This document shows, in pieces, positions 7,137 through 14,302 of a DNA stretch of 15,101 nt. This DNA is from Coriobacteriaceae bacterium (GTDB lineage Bacteria > Actinomycetota > Coriobacteriia > Coriobacteriales > Eggerthellaceae): the NCBI GenBank assembly GCA_004555335.1, contig SFII01000020.1, positions 1-15,101 on the forward strand. The letters are read 5' to 3'. The notes beneath the pieces were generated by a model, which did no database searches, had not been told where the DNA came from, and was given only the letters and a program-made list of their open reading frames with translations. Made by a program: the position numbers and the translations under genes. How positions within the stretch are numbered: the first letter of the stretch is position 1; each line of letters starts with the position of its first letter.

Positions 7137-7145
7137 TGATAAAAT
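7137..7145 (+). promoter_or_regulatory. Candidate extended -10 promoter for yebC
   Basis: TGATAAAAT fits the extended -10 pattern TGn followed by TAAAAT (five of six consensus bases), 73 bases before yebC. There is no good -35 box, as is usual for extended -10 promoters. A 12-bp self-complementary sequence, CGGCTGCAGCCG (7160-7171), lies in the transcribed leader. Confidence 0.4.
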
Positions 7146-7217
7146 CAGCAAGTTGCGGTCGGCTGCAGCCGGCTACTACCACAGATACATCAAGACCAGT
7201 TCGACGAAAGAAGCAAT

Positions 7218-8015
7218 ATGTCAGGGCATTCTAAATGGGCAACTACCAAGCATCGTAAAGCTGCACAGGATGCGAAGCGCTCTGCGTTGTTCGGCAAGCT
7301 GTCTCGTAACATCACGGTGGCAGCCAAGGAGGGCGGCGACCCCAACCCCGAAAACAACGCATCCCTCGCTGCCGCAATCGAAAAGGCAAAGGCGAACTCC
7401 CTGCCTAAGGACAAGATCAAGACCGCTATCGACAAGGCATTCGGTGCCGGCAAGGACGCTGCCAACTACGAGAGCAAGGTCTACGAAGGCTATGGTCCCT
7501 GCGGCATCGCCATCTACTGCGAGGCTCTGACCGACAACGTCAACCGTACCGCAGCAGACGTCCGCTCCGCATTCTCCCATGCCGGCGGCAACCTGGGCAC
7601 CAGCGGATCGGTTGCCTTCCAGTTCGAGCGCAAGGGCCAGATCCTGGTCGAGAAGATCATCAAGAGCGAGGACAAGAAGGTCGCCGACAAGGAAAACGCC
7701 GTCGACGAGGACGAGTTCATGATGGTCGTCGCCGAAGCCGGCGGCACCGACTACGAGGACGCAGAAGACGAATGGATCGTCTACACCGCTCCCACCGACC
7801 TGATGGCCGTTAAGAACGGCCTGGAAGAGCAGGGCGTGGAAACCAAGGGCGCAGAATTCGTCATGGTTCCCACCACCCCCACCGCTGTTTCCGTCAGCGA
7901 CGCGAAGAAGGTCCTGCGCCTGGTCGACCGCCTGGAAGAGCTGGAAGACCTTCAGGCCGTCTATCACACCATGGACCTCACTGACGAGATCCTTGCTGCC
8001 CTGGAAGAGGAATAA
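7218..8015 (+). CDS. yebC: YebC/PmpR (TACO1) family protein
   Basis: Widespread cytoplasmic protein, annotated historically as a transcriptional regulator; YebC/TACO1 members have been linked to relief of ribosome stalling at proline runs. The signature start MSGHSKWATTKHRKAAQDAKR fixes the ATG at 7218, which has only a modest AAAGAAG ribosome site. Other family landmarks are EGYGPCGIAIYCEALTDNVNRT (90-111), AFSHAGGNLGTSGSVAFQF (118-136) and the C-terminal RLVDRLEELEDLQAVYHTMD. At 265 residues it is slightly longer than usual because of a lysine/acid-rich stretch near 149-166. It has its own candidate promoter and a strong terminator, so it looks like a single-gene unit. The common neighbour ruvC is not seen here. 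Confidence 0.95.
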   Translation: MSGHSKWATTKHRKAAQDAKRSALFGKLSRNITVAAKEGGDPNPENNASLAAAIEKAKANSLPKDKIKTAIDKAFGAGKDAANYESKVYEGYGPCGIAIYCEALTDNVNRTAADVRSAFSHAGGNLGTSGSVAFQFERKGQILVEKIIKSEDKKVADKENAVDEDEFMMVVAEAGGTDYEDAEDEWIVYTAPTDLMAVKNGLEEQGVETKGAEFVMVPTTPTAVSVSDAKKVLRLVDRLEELEDLQAVYHTMDLTDEILAALEEE

Positions 8016-8047
8016 ACGGTTTCCTTCGTTTCCTACAGCTGATTGCC

Positions 8048-8080
8048 AAACGAGCCGCGAACCCCGCGGCTCGTTTTATC
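8048..8080 (+). terminator. Rho-independent terminator after yebC
   Basis: A perfect 12-bp stem (AAACGAGCCGCG with CGCGGCTCGTTT) with an AACCC loop runs into TTTTATC. It lies 33 bases after the stop codon. The A-tract on the 5' side means it could also work on the opposite strand. Confidence 0.9.
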
Positions 8081-8156
8081 ATGGGAGCCGGCTGAGAAAG
8101 TGCCCGGCAGATGAACAAGCGGGCGCGTGCAACCATTCATGGCGAAAGGAAACACC

Positions 8157-8672
8157 ATGGGGCTTTTGGATGATCTGAGCGGCAAGCTCAACCGCGGAGC
8201 CGAAATCACCGCACGTACCGGTAAGAGCATCAAGCTGAAAGCGCAGCTTGCAGAGAAGAAGGCCCAGCGCAATGCGGCGTGCGCGCGTCTGGGCGAGACC
8301 GTTTTCGAAGAAAGCAGGAACGATTCCGCGCGTTTCGAGGATTTGAAGGACCTGATTGGCGCTATCGGGGAAATCGATGCTGCCATCGACGCTATCCAGT
8401 CCGACCTGGGAAAGATCGCCGAAGATGCTGCGGCAGCCGCCCGTTCCTACGTGACGGGTACTTGCCCCACCTGCGGATACCGTCCCAACCAGGGCGATGC
8501 CTATTGCAGCCGCTGCGGAAGCAAGATCCCCGAGCAGGGCGGCTTCGCCCAGGATGCCCCCTTCACGGCAAACGGCGCGCCTATCGATGTGGAGCCCGTC
8601 GAAGAGGAGCAGACGCAGCAGGAAGCTGCTGCGGAAAAGCCCGCATGGGCGCGCAATATCCCCACCGAATAG
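8157..8672 (+). CDS. Small zinc-ribbon protein of unknown function
   Basis: A 171-residue protein with no recognised enzyme motif. It starts with a short amphipathic segment (MGLLDDLSGKLNRG). A charged helical stretch follows to about residue 98, with Lys/Ala/Glu-rich sequence likely to form a coiled coil. Next is a four-cysteine zinc ribbon, CPTC-10-CSRC (cysteines 103, 106, 117, 120), and a Glu/Gln-rich, probably disordered tail ending WARNIPTE. No signal peptide or transmembrane helix is seen. The ATG at 8157 is chosen because AAAGGAA lies six bases upstream; the frame also allows ATG 8139 and GTG 8127. It is isolated between the yebC terminator and the long gap before the histidine genes. 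Proteins with this helix-plus-ribbon layout are common in Gram-positive gut bacteria, but no role can be assigned. Confidence 0.75.
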   Translation: MGLLDDLSGKLNRGAEITARTGKSIKLKAQLAEKKAQRNAACARLGETVFEESRNDSARFEDLKDLIGAIGEIDAAIDAIQSDLGKIAEDAAAAARSYVTGTCPTCGYRPNQGDAYCSRCGSKIPEQGGFAQDAPFTANGAPIDVEPVEEEQTQQEAAAEKPAWARNIPTE

Positions 8673-8753
8673 CCTTCGGCAAGGTCGCGCGGGGTTTCCG
8701 TGGGACACGGTGAGGGGGCGCCGCAAGTTGGGCGTACCCTGCAAGGAGAATCG

Positions 8754-8879
8754 ATGAGAACGGAAGGCCGGTTCCGGGAAAGCCCGGGCCGGCCTTCTGG
8801 CGTCCTTGGGTTTCCCGCGGCTCGCACAGCCCGTATCCCGCCGCCCCTCGAAGGAAATAATATGAAATCCAAGCTTTAG
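8754..8879 (+). CDS. Possible small ORF, 41 residues, upstream of the histidine operon
   Basis: An ATG with an AAGGAG ribosome site five bases upstream opens a 41-codon frame ending in TAG. The product has six arginines and six prolines, including a Pro-Pro-Pro run at 29-31, and no histidine. Its early codons overlap the long hairpin at 8763-8797. A second in-frame ATG at 8862, with AAGGAA before it, would give just MKSKL. The composition looks like random high-G+C sequence, so it may be untranslated. If translated, it could act as a leader peptide, though not one sensing histidine by codon stalling. Confidence 0.22.
   Translation: MRTEGRFRESPGRPSGVLGFPAARTARIPPPLEGNNMKSKL
8763..8797 (+). 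promoter_or_regulatory. Long hairpin in the leader region before hisZG
   Basis: An outer 9-bp stem (GAAGGCCGG with CCGGCCTTC) encloses an inner 5-bp stem (CCGGG with CCCGG) and an AAAG tetraloop, with a small asymmetric internal loop. No T-tract follows (TGGCGTCC), so a standard terminator for the zinc-ribbon gene is doubtful. It may be an attenuator element or a Rho-assisted 3' end. Confidence 0.5.
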
Positions 8880-9021
8880 CACTCTACTGTGATAGAGTAT
8901 CGCAGGCGGGTGGATGCCCTTTCCGCTTACAGGCAAGACGAGCATGGAAACATTGCCAACATGCCTGGGAAAAAGTACTGTGTAATGTTGCGATAAAACG
9001 TCATGAATAGAGGAATATCCT

Positions 9022-10644
9022 ATGGATTTTGTTACGCCTTCCGGCTTCAGGGACATCCTTCCCGATGAGGCATTGCGCCGCGAGCAGATCATCTCGCGCG
9101 TGCAGGCATGCCTGGCATCGCGCGGCTATGCCCCCATCGAAACCCCCACCCTGGAAAACATCGAAGTGCTCGATGCGGTGACCAGCCTCCCCGGCGTGCC
9201 CTTCCGCTTCTTCGATGCGTCGGGCGACCTTCTGGCATTGCGTCCCGACGTGACCATGCAGGTAGCGCGCATGTGCGCCACGCGCCTGCGCGGGGAAGAG
9301 GGCCCCTTCCGCTTCCGGTACGTTCAGCGCGTCTTCCGCGAAGCGGACGGAATGGCCACCTCCCGCGAGGTGACCCAGGTCGGCATCGAGAATATCGATG
9401 CCGCGGGCGCCGAATCCGACGCCGAGATATTGGCCCTGTTCGCGGAAAGCCTCCAGCTCTGCGGTCTCGATGACTTCATCATCGCCCTGGGCACGGCAAG
9501 CGTGCTGCGCACCGTGCTTGCGGCAGCGCCCGCGTCTGGCGATTGGAAGAACCAGGCCATGCGCGCATATCAGGAGGGTAATTTCGTGGAGCTTGCCAGG
9601 TTGGCCGCCCTGCCCGAAGCCCCCGCCGAGCATGCGCAGGTCCTGTGCCGGATGGCGCGCATCCGCGGCGGGCGCGAGGCGATCGACCAGGTCCGCGATC
9701 TGGTCGCACCCCTGGCTTGCGATTGCGGGCTCGACGAGCTTGAAACGGCATTCGGCCGCCTGACGGAGATGGGTTTGGAAGGCAAGCTGCTCGTGGACTT
9801 CAGCCTTTCCAGCACCTTCAGCTATTACACCGGCTTCATCTTCGAGGCCTATACCCCCGGCTTGGGAGAGCGCATCGGATCGGGCGGCCGCTACGACGCT
9901 ATGATCGCCGCGTTCGACGGCAAGCCCCGTCCCTCTGCGGGCTTCGCGCTGTACCTGGAACAGGTCATGGCGGCGCTCGATATGCAGCCGAGGCGCGACG
10001 GGGACTGCCCGCTGCGCATCGCGGTTCCCAAGGGTTCCCTGAATGCAGGCACTATCGAAGCGCTGTCCCGCGCCGGCCTTGATACCGCGGGCCTGGAAAA
10101 CCCCGGACGCCAGCTGATCATCTCCAACCCCGGCGTCGACTACATCATCGTGCGTCCTACCGATGCGCCCGTCTTCGTATCCCTGGGTGCCGCCGATTGC
10201 GGTATCTGCGGCAAGGATAGCCTGCTCGAAGCCCAGCCGAACGTGATCGAGCTGGTCGACCTGCAGTTCGGCGGCTGCCGTTTCGTAGTGGCGGAGCCTG
10301 CGGGTGCCACCCCTGCCGTGGAAGAGCGCTATCGCAAGCTGGGCTCTATCCGCGTGGCTACCAAGTACCCGCGCATCACCCGTTCCTACTATGACCGCGT
10401 GGGCATGCAGGTGGAGATTGTGAAGCTTCACGGCAACATCGAGCTCGCACCGCTCACCGGCATGGCGGAACGCATCATCGACATCACCGCGACGGGCACC
10501 ACCCTGCGCGAGAACAACCTTTCGGTGGTGGATGAGGTATTGGATTCCACCGCACGTTTCTTTGCCAACCCTTGCGCATTCCGCACGGACGAGCGCGTCA
10601 TCGCGCTTGCGGCTGCGCTGCAAGACCAAGTAGAGGAGCAGTAA
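9022..10644 (+). CDS. hisZG: Fused HisZ-HisG: ATP phosphoribosyltransferase regulatory and catalytic subunits in one protein
   Basis: First, committed step of histidine synthesis: ATP + PRPP to phosphoribosyl-ATP. The 540-residue product joins two proteins that are normally separate. Residues 1 to about 322 are HisZ, a catalytically inactive histidyl-tRNA-synthetase relative, with PSGFRDILPDEA (6-17), the motif-2-like FRFRYVQRVFRE (96-107), YYTGFIFEAY (268-277) and GSGGRYDAMI (287-296). Residues about 329-540 are short-form HisG, with LRIAVPKGSL (331-340), GAADCGICGKDSLL (389-402), ATKYPRITRSYY (446-457) and the PRPP-loop region ITATGTTLRENNL (488-500). A charged linker (PRRDGDC) joins them with no stop or frameshift. 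An AGAGGA ribosome site precedes the ATG. hisD starts one base after the stop. Fusion fixes a 1:1 ratio of regulator to catalyst. Confidence 0.93.
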   Translation: MDFVTPSGFRDILPDEALRREQIISRVQACLASRGYAPIETPTLENIEVLDAVTSLPGVPFRFFDASGDLLALRPDVTMQVARMCATRLRGEEGPFRFRYVQRVFREADGMATSREVTQVGIENIDAAGAESDAEILALFAESLQLCGLDDFIIALGTASVLRTVLAAAPASGDWKNQAMRAYQEGNFVELARLAALPEAPAEHAQVLCRMARIRGGREAIDQVRDLVAPLACDCGLDELETAFGRLTEMGLEGKLLVDFSLSSTFSYYTGFIFEAYTPGLGERIGSGGRYDAMIAAFDGKPRPSAGFALYLEQVMAALDMQPRRDGDCPLRIAVPKGSLNAGTIEALSRAGLDTAGLENPGRQLIISNPGVDYIIVRPTDAPVFVSLGAADCGICGKDSLLEAQPNVIELVDLQFGGCRFVVAEPAGATPAVEERYRKLGSIRVATKYPRITRSYYDRVGMQVEIVKLHGNIELAPLTGMAERIIDITATGTTLRENNLSVVDEVLDSTARFFANPCAFRTDERVIALAAALQDQVEEQ

Positions 10645-10645
10645 C

Positions 10646-11959
10646 ATGCGTCGAGTAGAACTGAAGCAGGGAGAGCGCTTCAATGAAGGCCACCTCAAGC
10701 GCACCGGTGCCTTCAATGCCAAGGCCCTGAAGGCCGCAACCGATATCGTTGAGGACGTGCGTGCCCGTGGCGACGAGGCAGTGCGCGAGTATACCGAGCG
10801 CTTCGACGGCGTGAAGCTGGAGAGCTTCCGCGTCAGCCAGGAGGCTATCGATGCCGCACTGGAAAAGGTGAGCCCCGAGCTTTCCCAGGCACTGCAGCAT
10901 GCTGCCGCGCAGATCCGCGACTTCCATCAGCGCCAGCTGCGCCAGAGCTGGATGGATGTGCGCGAAAACGGCGCCATCGTGGGCACCAAGTACGAGCCGA
11001 TCGAGGCTGTGGGCATCTACGTTCCCGGCGGCCGTGCCCTGTATCCCTCTTCGGTGCTCATGAACGCGCTGCCTGCATCCGTTGCCGGCGTGAAGCGCAT
11101 CGCCTGCGTGACCCCGCCCACCAAGGACGGCTCCCTGGACCCCGCTGTCATCGAGGCATGCCGTATTTCCGGCGTGAACGAGATCTATTCCATCGGCGGC
11201 GCCCAGGCGGTTGCCGCGCTTGCATACGGCACCGAGACCATCCCTGCCGTCTCCAAGATCACCGGCCCGGGCAACGCCTTCGTGGCGGCTGCCAAGAAGA
11301 TCGTTTCCGGCGACGTGGGCATCGACATGATCGCGGGCCCCTCCGAGGTTTGCGTCGTCGCCGACGAGCAGGCCGATCCCTCCATGGTGGCCATCGATTT
11401 GATGGCCCAGGCAGAGCACGATCCTTTGGCAAGCTGCTATCTGGTGGTCTTCAGCAACGAGTATGCCGACAAGGTGCTCGCTGCCATCGACGGGCATCTG
11501 AAGCGCTCCACCCGTGCGGAGATCACTTCCGCCTCCTTGGACGACCAGGGCCTGATCGTGGTCTGCCCCGACATGGAAACCGCCTTGGGTGCTGTGAACG
11601 TGATCGCTCCCGAGCACTTGGAGATGCACGTCCAGAACGCCATGGACCAGCTGGGCGGCATCAAGAATGCCGGCGCCATCTTCCTGGGCGACTGGACTGC
11701 CGAGGCCGTGGGCGACTACGTGGCGGGTCCCAACCACACCCTGCCCACCGGCGGCACCGCGAAGTTCTCCAGCCCCCTTTCCACCGACGATTTCGTGAAG
11801 AAGTCGAGCATCATCCAGTACACCCCCGCAGCATTGCTGCAGGACGGCGAGGCCATCGTGCGCATCGCCGACCGTGAGGGCCTGTGGGCACACGCCCAGA
11901 GCGTGCGCCTGCGCCTGCGCGAGTTGGGATGCGTCATGCCGGAGAACACCGATGAATAA
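10646..11959 (+). CDS. hisD: Histidinol dehydrogenase HisD
   Basis: Zinc enzyme that oxidises histidinol to histidine in two NAD-dependent steps, the last in the pathway. The 437-residue length is normal. Expected residues are present: zinc ligands Q255 and H258 (AQAEHDP), D357 (GDYVAGPNHTLPT) and H416 (GLWAHAQSV), and the catalytic pair E323-H324 (APEHLE). The NAD-binding signature region IYVPGGRALYPSSVLMNALPA spans 124-144. A GAGGAG ribosome site lies inside the end of hisZG, one base from its stop, and the reading frame overlaps hisC by eight bases. Both point to one co-translated operon. Confidence 0.97.
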   Translation: MRRVELKQGERFNEGHLKRTGAFNAKALKAATDIVEDVRARGDEAVREYTERFDGVKLESFRVSQEAIDAALEKVSPELSQALQHAAAQIRDFHQRQLRQSWMDVRENGAIVGTKYEPIEAVGIYVPGGRALYPSSVLMNALPASVAGVKRIACVTPPTKDGSLDPAVIEACRISGVNEIYSIGGAQAVAALAYGTETIPAVSKITGPGNAFVAAAKKIVSGDVGIDMIAGPSEVCVVADEQADPSMVAIDLMAQAEHDPLASCYLVVFSNEYADKVLAAIDGHLKRSTRAEITSASLDDQGLIVVCPDMETALGAVNVIAPEHLEMHVQNAMDQLGGIKNAGAIFLGDWTAEAVGDYVAGPNHTLPTGGTAKFSSPLSTDDFVKKSSIIQYTPAALLQDGEAIVRIADREGLWAHAQSVRLRLRELGCVMPENTDE

Positions 11960-13022
11960 GGTGCGCGCTTCGAATCCGCTGCTGGACGGGCTTATCCCGT
12001 ACGACCCCAAGTACATTCCCGCCCGCGTGATGCTTTCGGCGAACGAGAATCCGCAGAGCATCCCCGAGCCGGTGCTGAAGGCCGTGCTGGATCGCTTGTC
12101 CGGCTTGGATTTCAACCGCTATCCCGATCCCTTGGCCAATGACCTGCGCGATGCGATCGCCCAGGTGGAGGGACTGGATCGCAATAACGTGCTCATGGGT
12201 AACGGCGGCGACGAGCTCCTGTTCGACCTGGCGCTTGCCTGGGGCGGTGCCGGGCGCAAGATGCTCAATATCCCGCCCACCTTCTCCGTGTACAAGGCCA
12301 ACGCCTATCTGACCGGCACGGACGTGGTGGATGTGCCCCGCAGGGATGACTACTCCATCGACGAGCAGGCCGTTATCGACCGCCTTTCCGCGGGCGATAT
12401 CGACTTCGCCATCATCACCAGCCCCAACAACCCCACGGGAACGGTGGCAAGCCGCGACTTTTTGATCCGAGTTCTGGAATGCACCGATGCGCTGATCATG
12501 GTGGACGAGGCGTATTGCGAGTTCTCCCGCCAGACCATCGCGCCTCTGGTGCACGAGCATAAGAACCTGCTCGTGCTGCGTACCTTCTCCAAGGCTTATT
12601 CGCTCGCGGGTGCCAGGATGGGCTATATCCTGGCTGATCCGGAAGTGATCACCGAATTCGTGAAGGTACGCCAGCCCTACTCCGTCGACGCGGTATCCCA
12701 GGCCATCGCACTCGAGGTCGTGCGCAATCGCGACCTGTTCCAGGACCGCATCGACCGCATCATCGAGCAGCGGGGCGTGCTGGCCGAAGGCCTTGCGGCC
12801 ATCGAAGGCGTACGCGTGTATCCTTCGGACGCCAACTATCTGCTGGTGCGTTTGGAAGGCATCGACGCCGGCGAGGTATGGCAGCAGCTGCTCGACCGCG
12901 GATACCTGGTGCGCGATTTCAGCCGCTCTGCCGGCTTGGAGAACTGCCTGCGCATCACCGTGGGCCTTCCCGAAGAAAACGAGGGTCTCATTCGCGCCTT
13001 GGCGCAGATCCTGAAAGGATAA
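11952..13022 (+). CDS. hisC: Histidinol-phosphate aminotransferase HisC
   Basis: PLP-dependent aminotransferase making histidinol phosphate from imidazole acetol phosphate and glutamate. The 356-residue fold-type I enzyme has LSANENP (28-34), TSPNNPTG (156-163), the PLP-ring aspartate in MVDEAY (183-188), the Schiff-base lysine K214 in RTFSKAYSLAGARMGY, and the carboxylate-binding arginine near 334 in CLRITVG. The ATG at 11952 lies inside the hisD stop region (8-base overlap) with GGAG seven bases upstream. The frame is open back to 11874, but that upstream part encodes Cys/Arg-rich sequence antisensical to the family and is rejected. Confidence 0.96.
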   Translation: MNKVRASNPLLDGLIPYDPKYIPARVMLSANENPQSIPEPVLKAVLDRLSGLDFNRYPDPLANDLRDAIAQVEGLDRNNVLMGNGGDELLFDLALAWGGAGRKMLNIPPTFSVYKANAYLTGTDVVDVPRRDDYSIDEQAVIDRLSAGDIDFAIITSPNNPTGTVASRDFLIRVLECTDALIMVDEAYCEFSRQTIAPLVHEHKNLLVLRTFSKAYSLAGARMGYILADPEVITEFVKVRQPYSVDAVSQAIALEVVRNRDLFQDRIDRIIEQRGVLAEGLAAIEGVRVYPSDANYLLVRLEGIDAGEVWQQLLDRGYLVRDFSRSAGLENCLRITVGLPEENEGLIRALAQILKG

Positions 13023-13026
13023 GCAC

Positions 13027-13632
13027 ATGGAAAACCCCCGTGAAGCGCGTATCGCCCAGGTGGTGCGTACCACGAAGGAAACCGATATCGACCTGACCAT
13101 CAACCTGGATGGCACGGGCGAGGCCGACATCTCCACCGGCGTGCCCTTCTTCGATCACATGCTCGACGCCTTCGCGCGCCATGGCCTGTTCGATCTGACC
13201 GTGAAGGCGCAAGGCGACATCGAAGTGAGCGCGCACCACACCGTGGAGGACGTGGGAATCGTCTTGGGCCAGGCAGTCGCGAAGGCCTTGGGCGACAAGC
13301 GCGGCATCGTGCGCTTCGGCACCTCCTTCGTTCCCATGGACGAATCGCTCATCCAGGCATCCCTGGACATCTCCGGTCGCGGCCAGCTGCATTTCGCGAT
13401 CGACGTGCCCATGGAAATGCTCGGGATCTTCAATTCCTCGCTCGCGAAGGAGTTCTTCATCGCCTTCGCCCAGAATGCGGGCATCACCCTGCATCTGATC
13501 GAGGCTGCGGGCGAGAATACCCATCACATCATTGAAGCCGCATTCAAGGCATGCGGGCGCGCGCTGTGCGACGCCACGCGTATCAACCCCCGCGTTGCCG
13601 ATGCGCTTCCTTCGACGAAAGGCATGCTGTAG
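13027..13632 (+). CDS. hisB: Imidazoleglycerol-phosphate dehydratase HisB
   Basis: Manganese-dependent dehydration of imidazoleglycerol phosphate to imidazole acetol phosphate. The 201-residue product is the monofunctional form, with no histidinol-phosphatase domain. Metal and substrate motifs are FFDHMLDAFARHG (41-53), HHTVEDVGI (70-78), ENTHHIIEAAFKA (163-175) and the C-terminal PSTKG (195-199). The ATG follows the hisC stop by four bases, with an AAAGGAT ribosome site in the hisC end. A separate histidinol-phosphatase is needed for the pathway and is not in the window. Confidence 0.97.
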   Translation: MENPREARIAQVVRTTKETDIDLTINLDGTGEADISTGVPFFDHMLDAFARHGLFDLTVKAQGDIEVSAHHTVEDVGIVLGQAVAKALGDKRGIVRFGTSFVPMDESLIQASLDISGRGQLHFAIDVPMEMLGIFNSSLAKEFFIAFAQNAGITLHLIEAAGENTHHIIEAAFKACGRALCDATRINPRVADALPSTKGML

Positions 13633-13635
13633 CTT

Positions 13636-14283
13636 ATGATCGCTGTCGTTGATTACTGCAAGGGCAACCTGAAAAGCGTCCAGCGCGGTTTGAAATACGT
13701 GGGCGGCGATGCCGTCATCACCGACGATCCCGACCAGATCGCACGTGCGCAGGCAATCGTGCTGCCCGGCGTGGGCGCGTTCGCCGATGCTTCCCGCTCC
13801 ATGGTTCGGTCCGGGCAGATGGATGCCGTGCGCGAGGCAATCCGCCGCGGCGTCCCGTTCTTGGGCATCTGCCTGGGTTTGCACCTGATGTTCGAAGAGG
13901 GCACCGAAGATGCCGGCGAAGACGGGAATCCCCGCGGCTTGGGTATCGTGCCCGGCGTGGTGGACCGTATGCCCCGCGTCGATAGCGAGGGCGTGCAGTA
14001 CAAGGTGCCGCATGTGGGCTGGAACACCATCGACATTCTGCCCGGCACCGAATCCCCCCTGCTCGAGGGCATCCCCTCGGGCGAGTACTTCTACTTCACC
14101 CACAGCTTCATCGCGCCGGAAAATCCCTGCACGCTGGCAACCACCACGCATTCGGTGAGCTTCCCCTGCGCGGTGAGCTGGAATGAGACGGCGTTCGGCG
14201 TCCAATTCCATCCGGAAAAGAGCTCCGATGCCGGAATGACCCTGTTGGAAAACTATCTGCGCGTGGTCAAGGCCGCAGGTTAA
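13636..14283 (+). CDS. hisH: Imidazole glycerol phosphate synthase, glutaminase subunit HisH
   Basis: Class I glutamine amidotransferase that feeds ammonia to HisF. The 215-residue length is usual. The catalytic triad is C79 (GICLG), H192 and E194 (FGVQFHPEKSS). The oxyanion-loop region LPGVGAFADA (43-52) and KVPHVGWN (123-130) fit HisH. The position after the nucleophile that is commonly glutamine in GxCxGxQ is histidine here (GICLGLHLM, residue 83). The ATG is three bases after the hisB stop, and its only ribosome-site candidate, AAAGG, is about 13 bases away, so translation probably depends on coupling to hisB. The partner hisF is not in the window. Confidence 0.96.
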   Translation: MIAVVDYCKGNLKSVQRGLKYVGGDAVITDDPDQIARAQAIVLPGVGAFADASRSMVRSGQMDAVREAIRRGVPFLGICLGLHLMFEEGTEDAGEDGNPRGLGIVPGVVDRMPRVDSEGVQYKVPHVGWNTIDILPGTESPLLEGIPSGEYFYFTHSFIAPENPCTLATTTHSVSFPCAVSWNETAFGVQFHPEKSSDAGMTLLENYLRVVKAAG

Positions 14284-14302
14284 GCAGAGAAAGGCGATTC
14301 GA

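Larger units (their letters stand above)
8673..9021. other. 349-nt gap before the histidine operon
   Basis: Beyond the small open frame and the hairpin listed separately, the gap holds a short hairpin (CCGTG-GGA-CACGG, 8698-8710), an inverted repeat ACTCTA/TAGAGT with a 6-nt spacer (8881-8898), and an A+T-richer stretch from about 8945. That stretch has the inverted pair AACATT (8949-8954) and AATGTT (8984-8989) and a -35-like TTGCCA at 8953. No -10 box at proper spacing is convincing: TGTAAT at 8981 is too far. The histidine promoter is probably here but cannot be fixed. No T-box core or His codon run was found. Confidence 0.5.

Noticed and set aside
7160..7171. 12-bp palindrome CGGCTGCAGCCG before yebC as an operator
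   Set aside because: Single copy, G+C-rich like the background, and unsupported by a repeat or partner site; mentioned only with the promoter.
8673..9021. T-box or His-rich leader peptide controlling the histidine operon
   Set aside because: No recognisable T-box antiterminator core (GCGGGTGGATGCCC at about 8905 resembles only part of it), no terminator with T-tract, and no run of His codons in any short frame with a ribosome site.
9001..10722. Minus-strand open frame of 573 codons opposite hisZG
   Set aside because: Mirrors the coding frame of a clearly conserved protein; no ribosome site or family signature.
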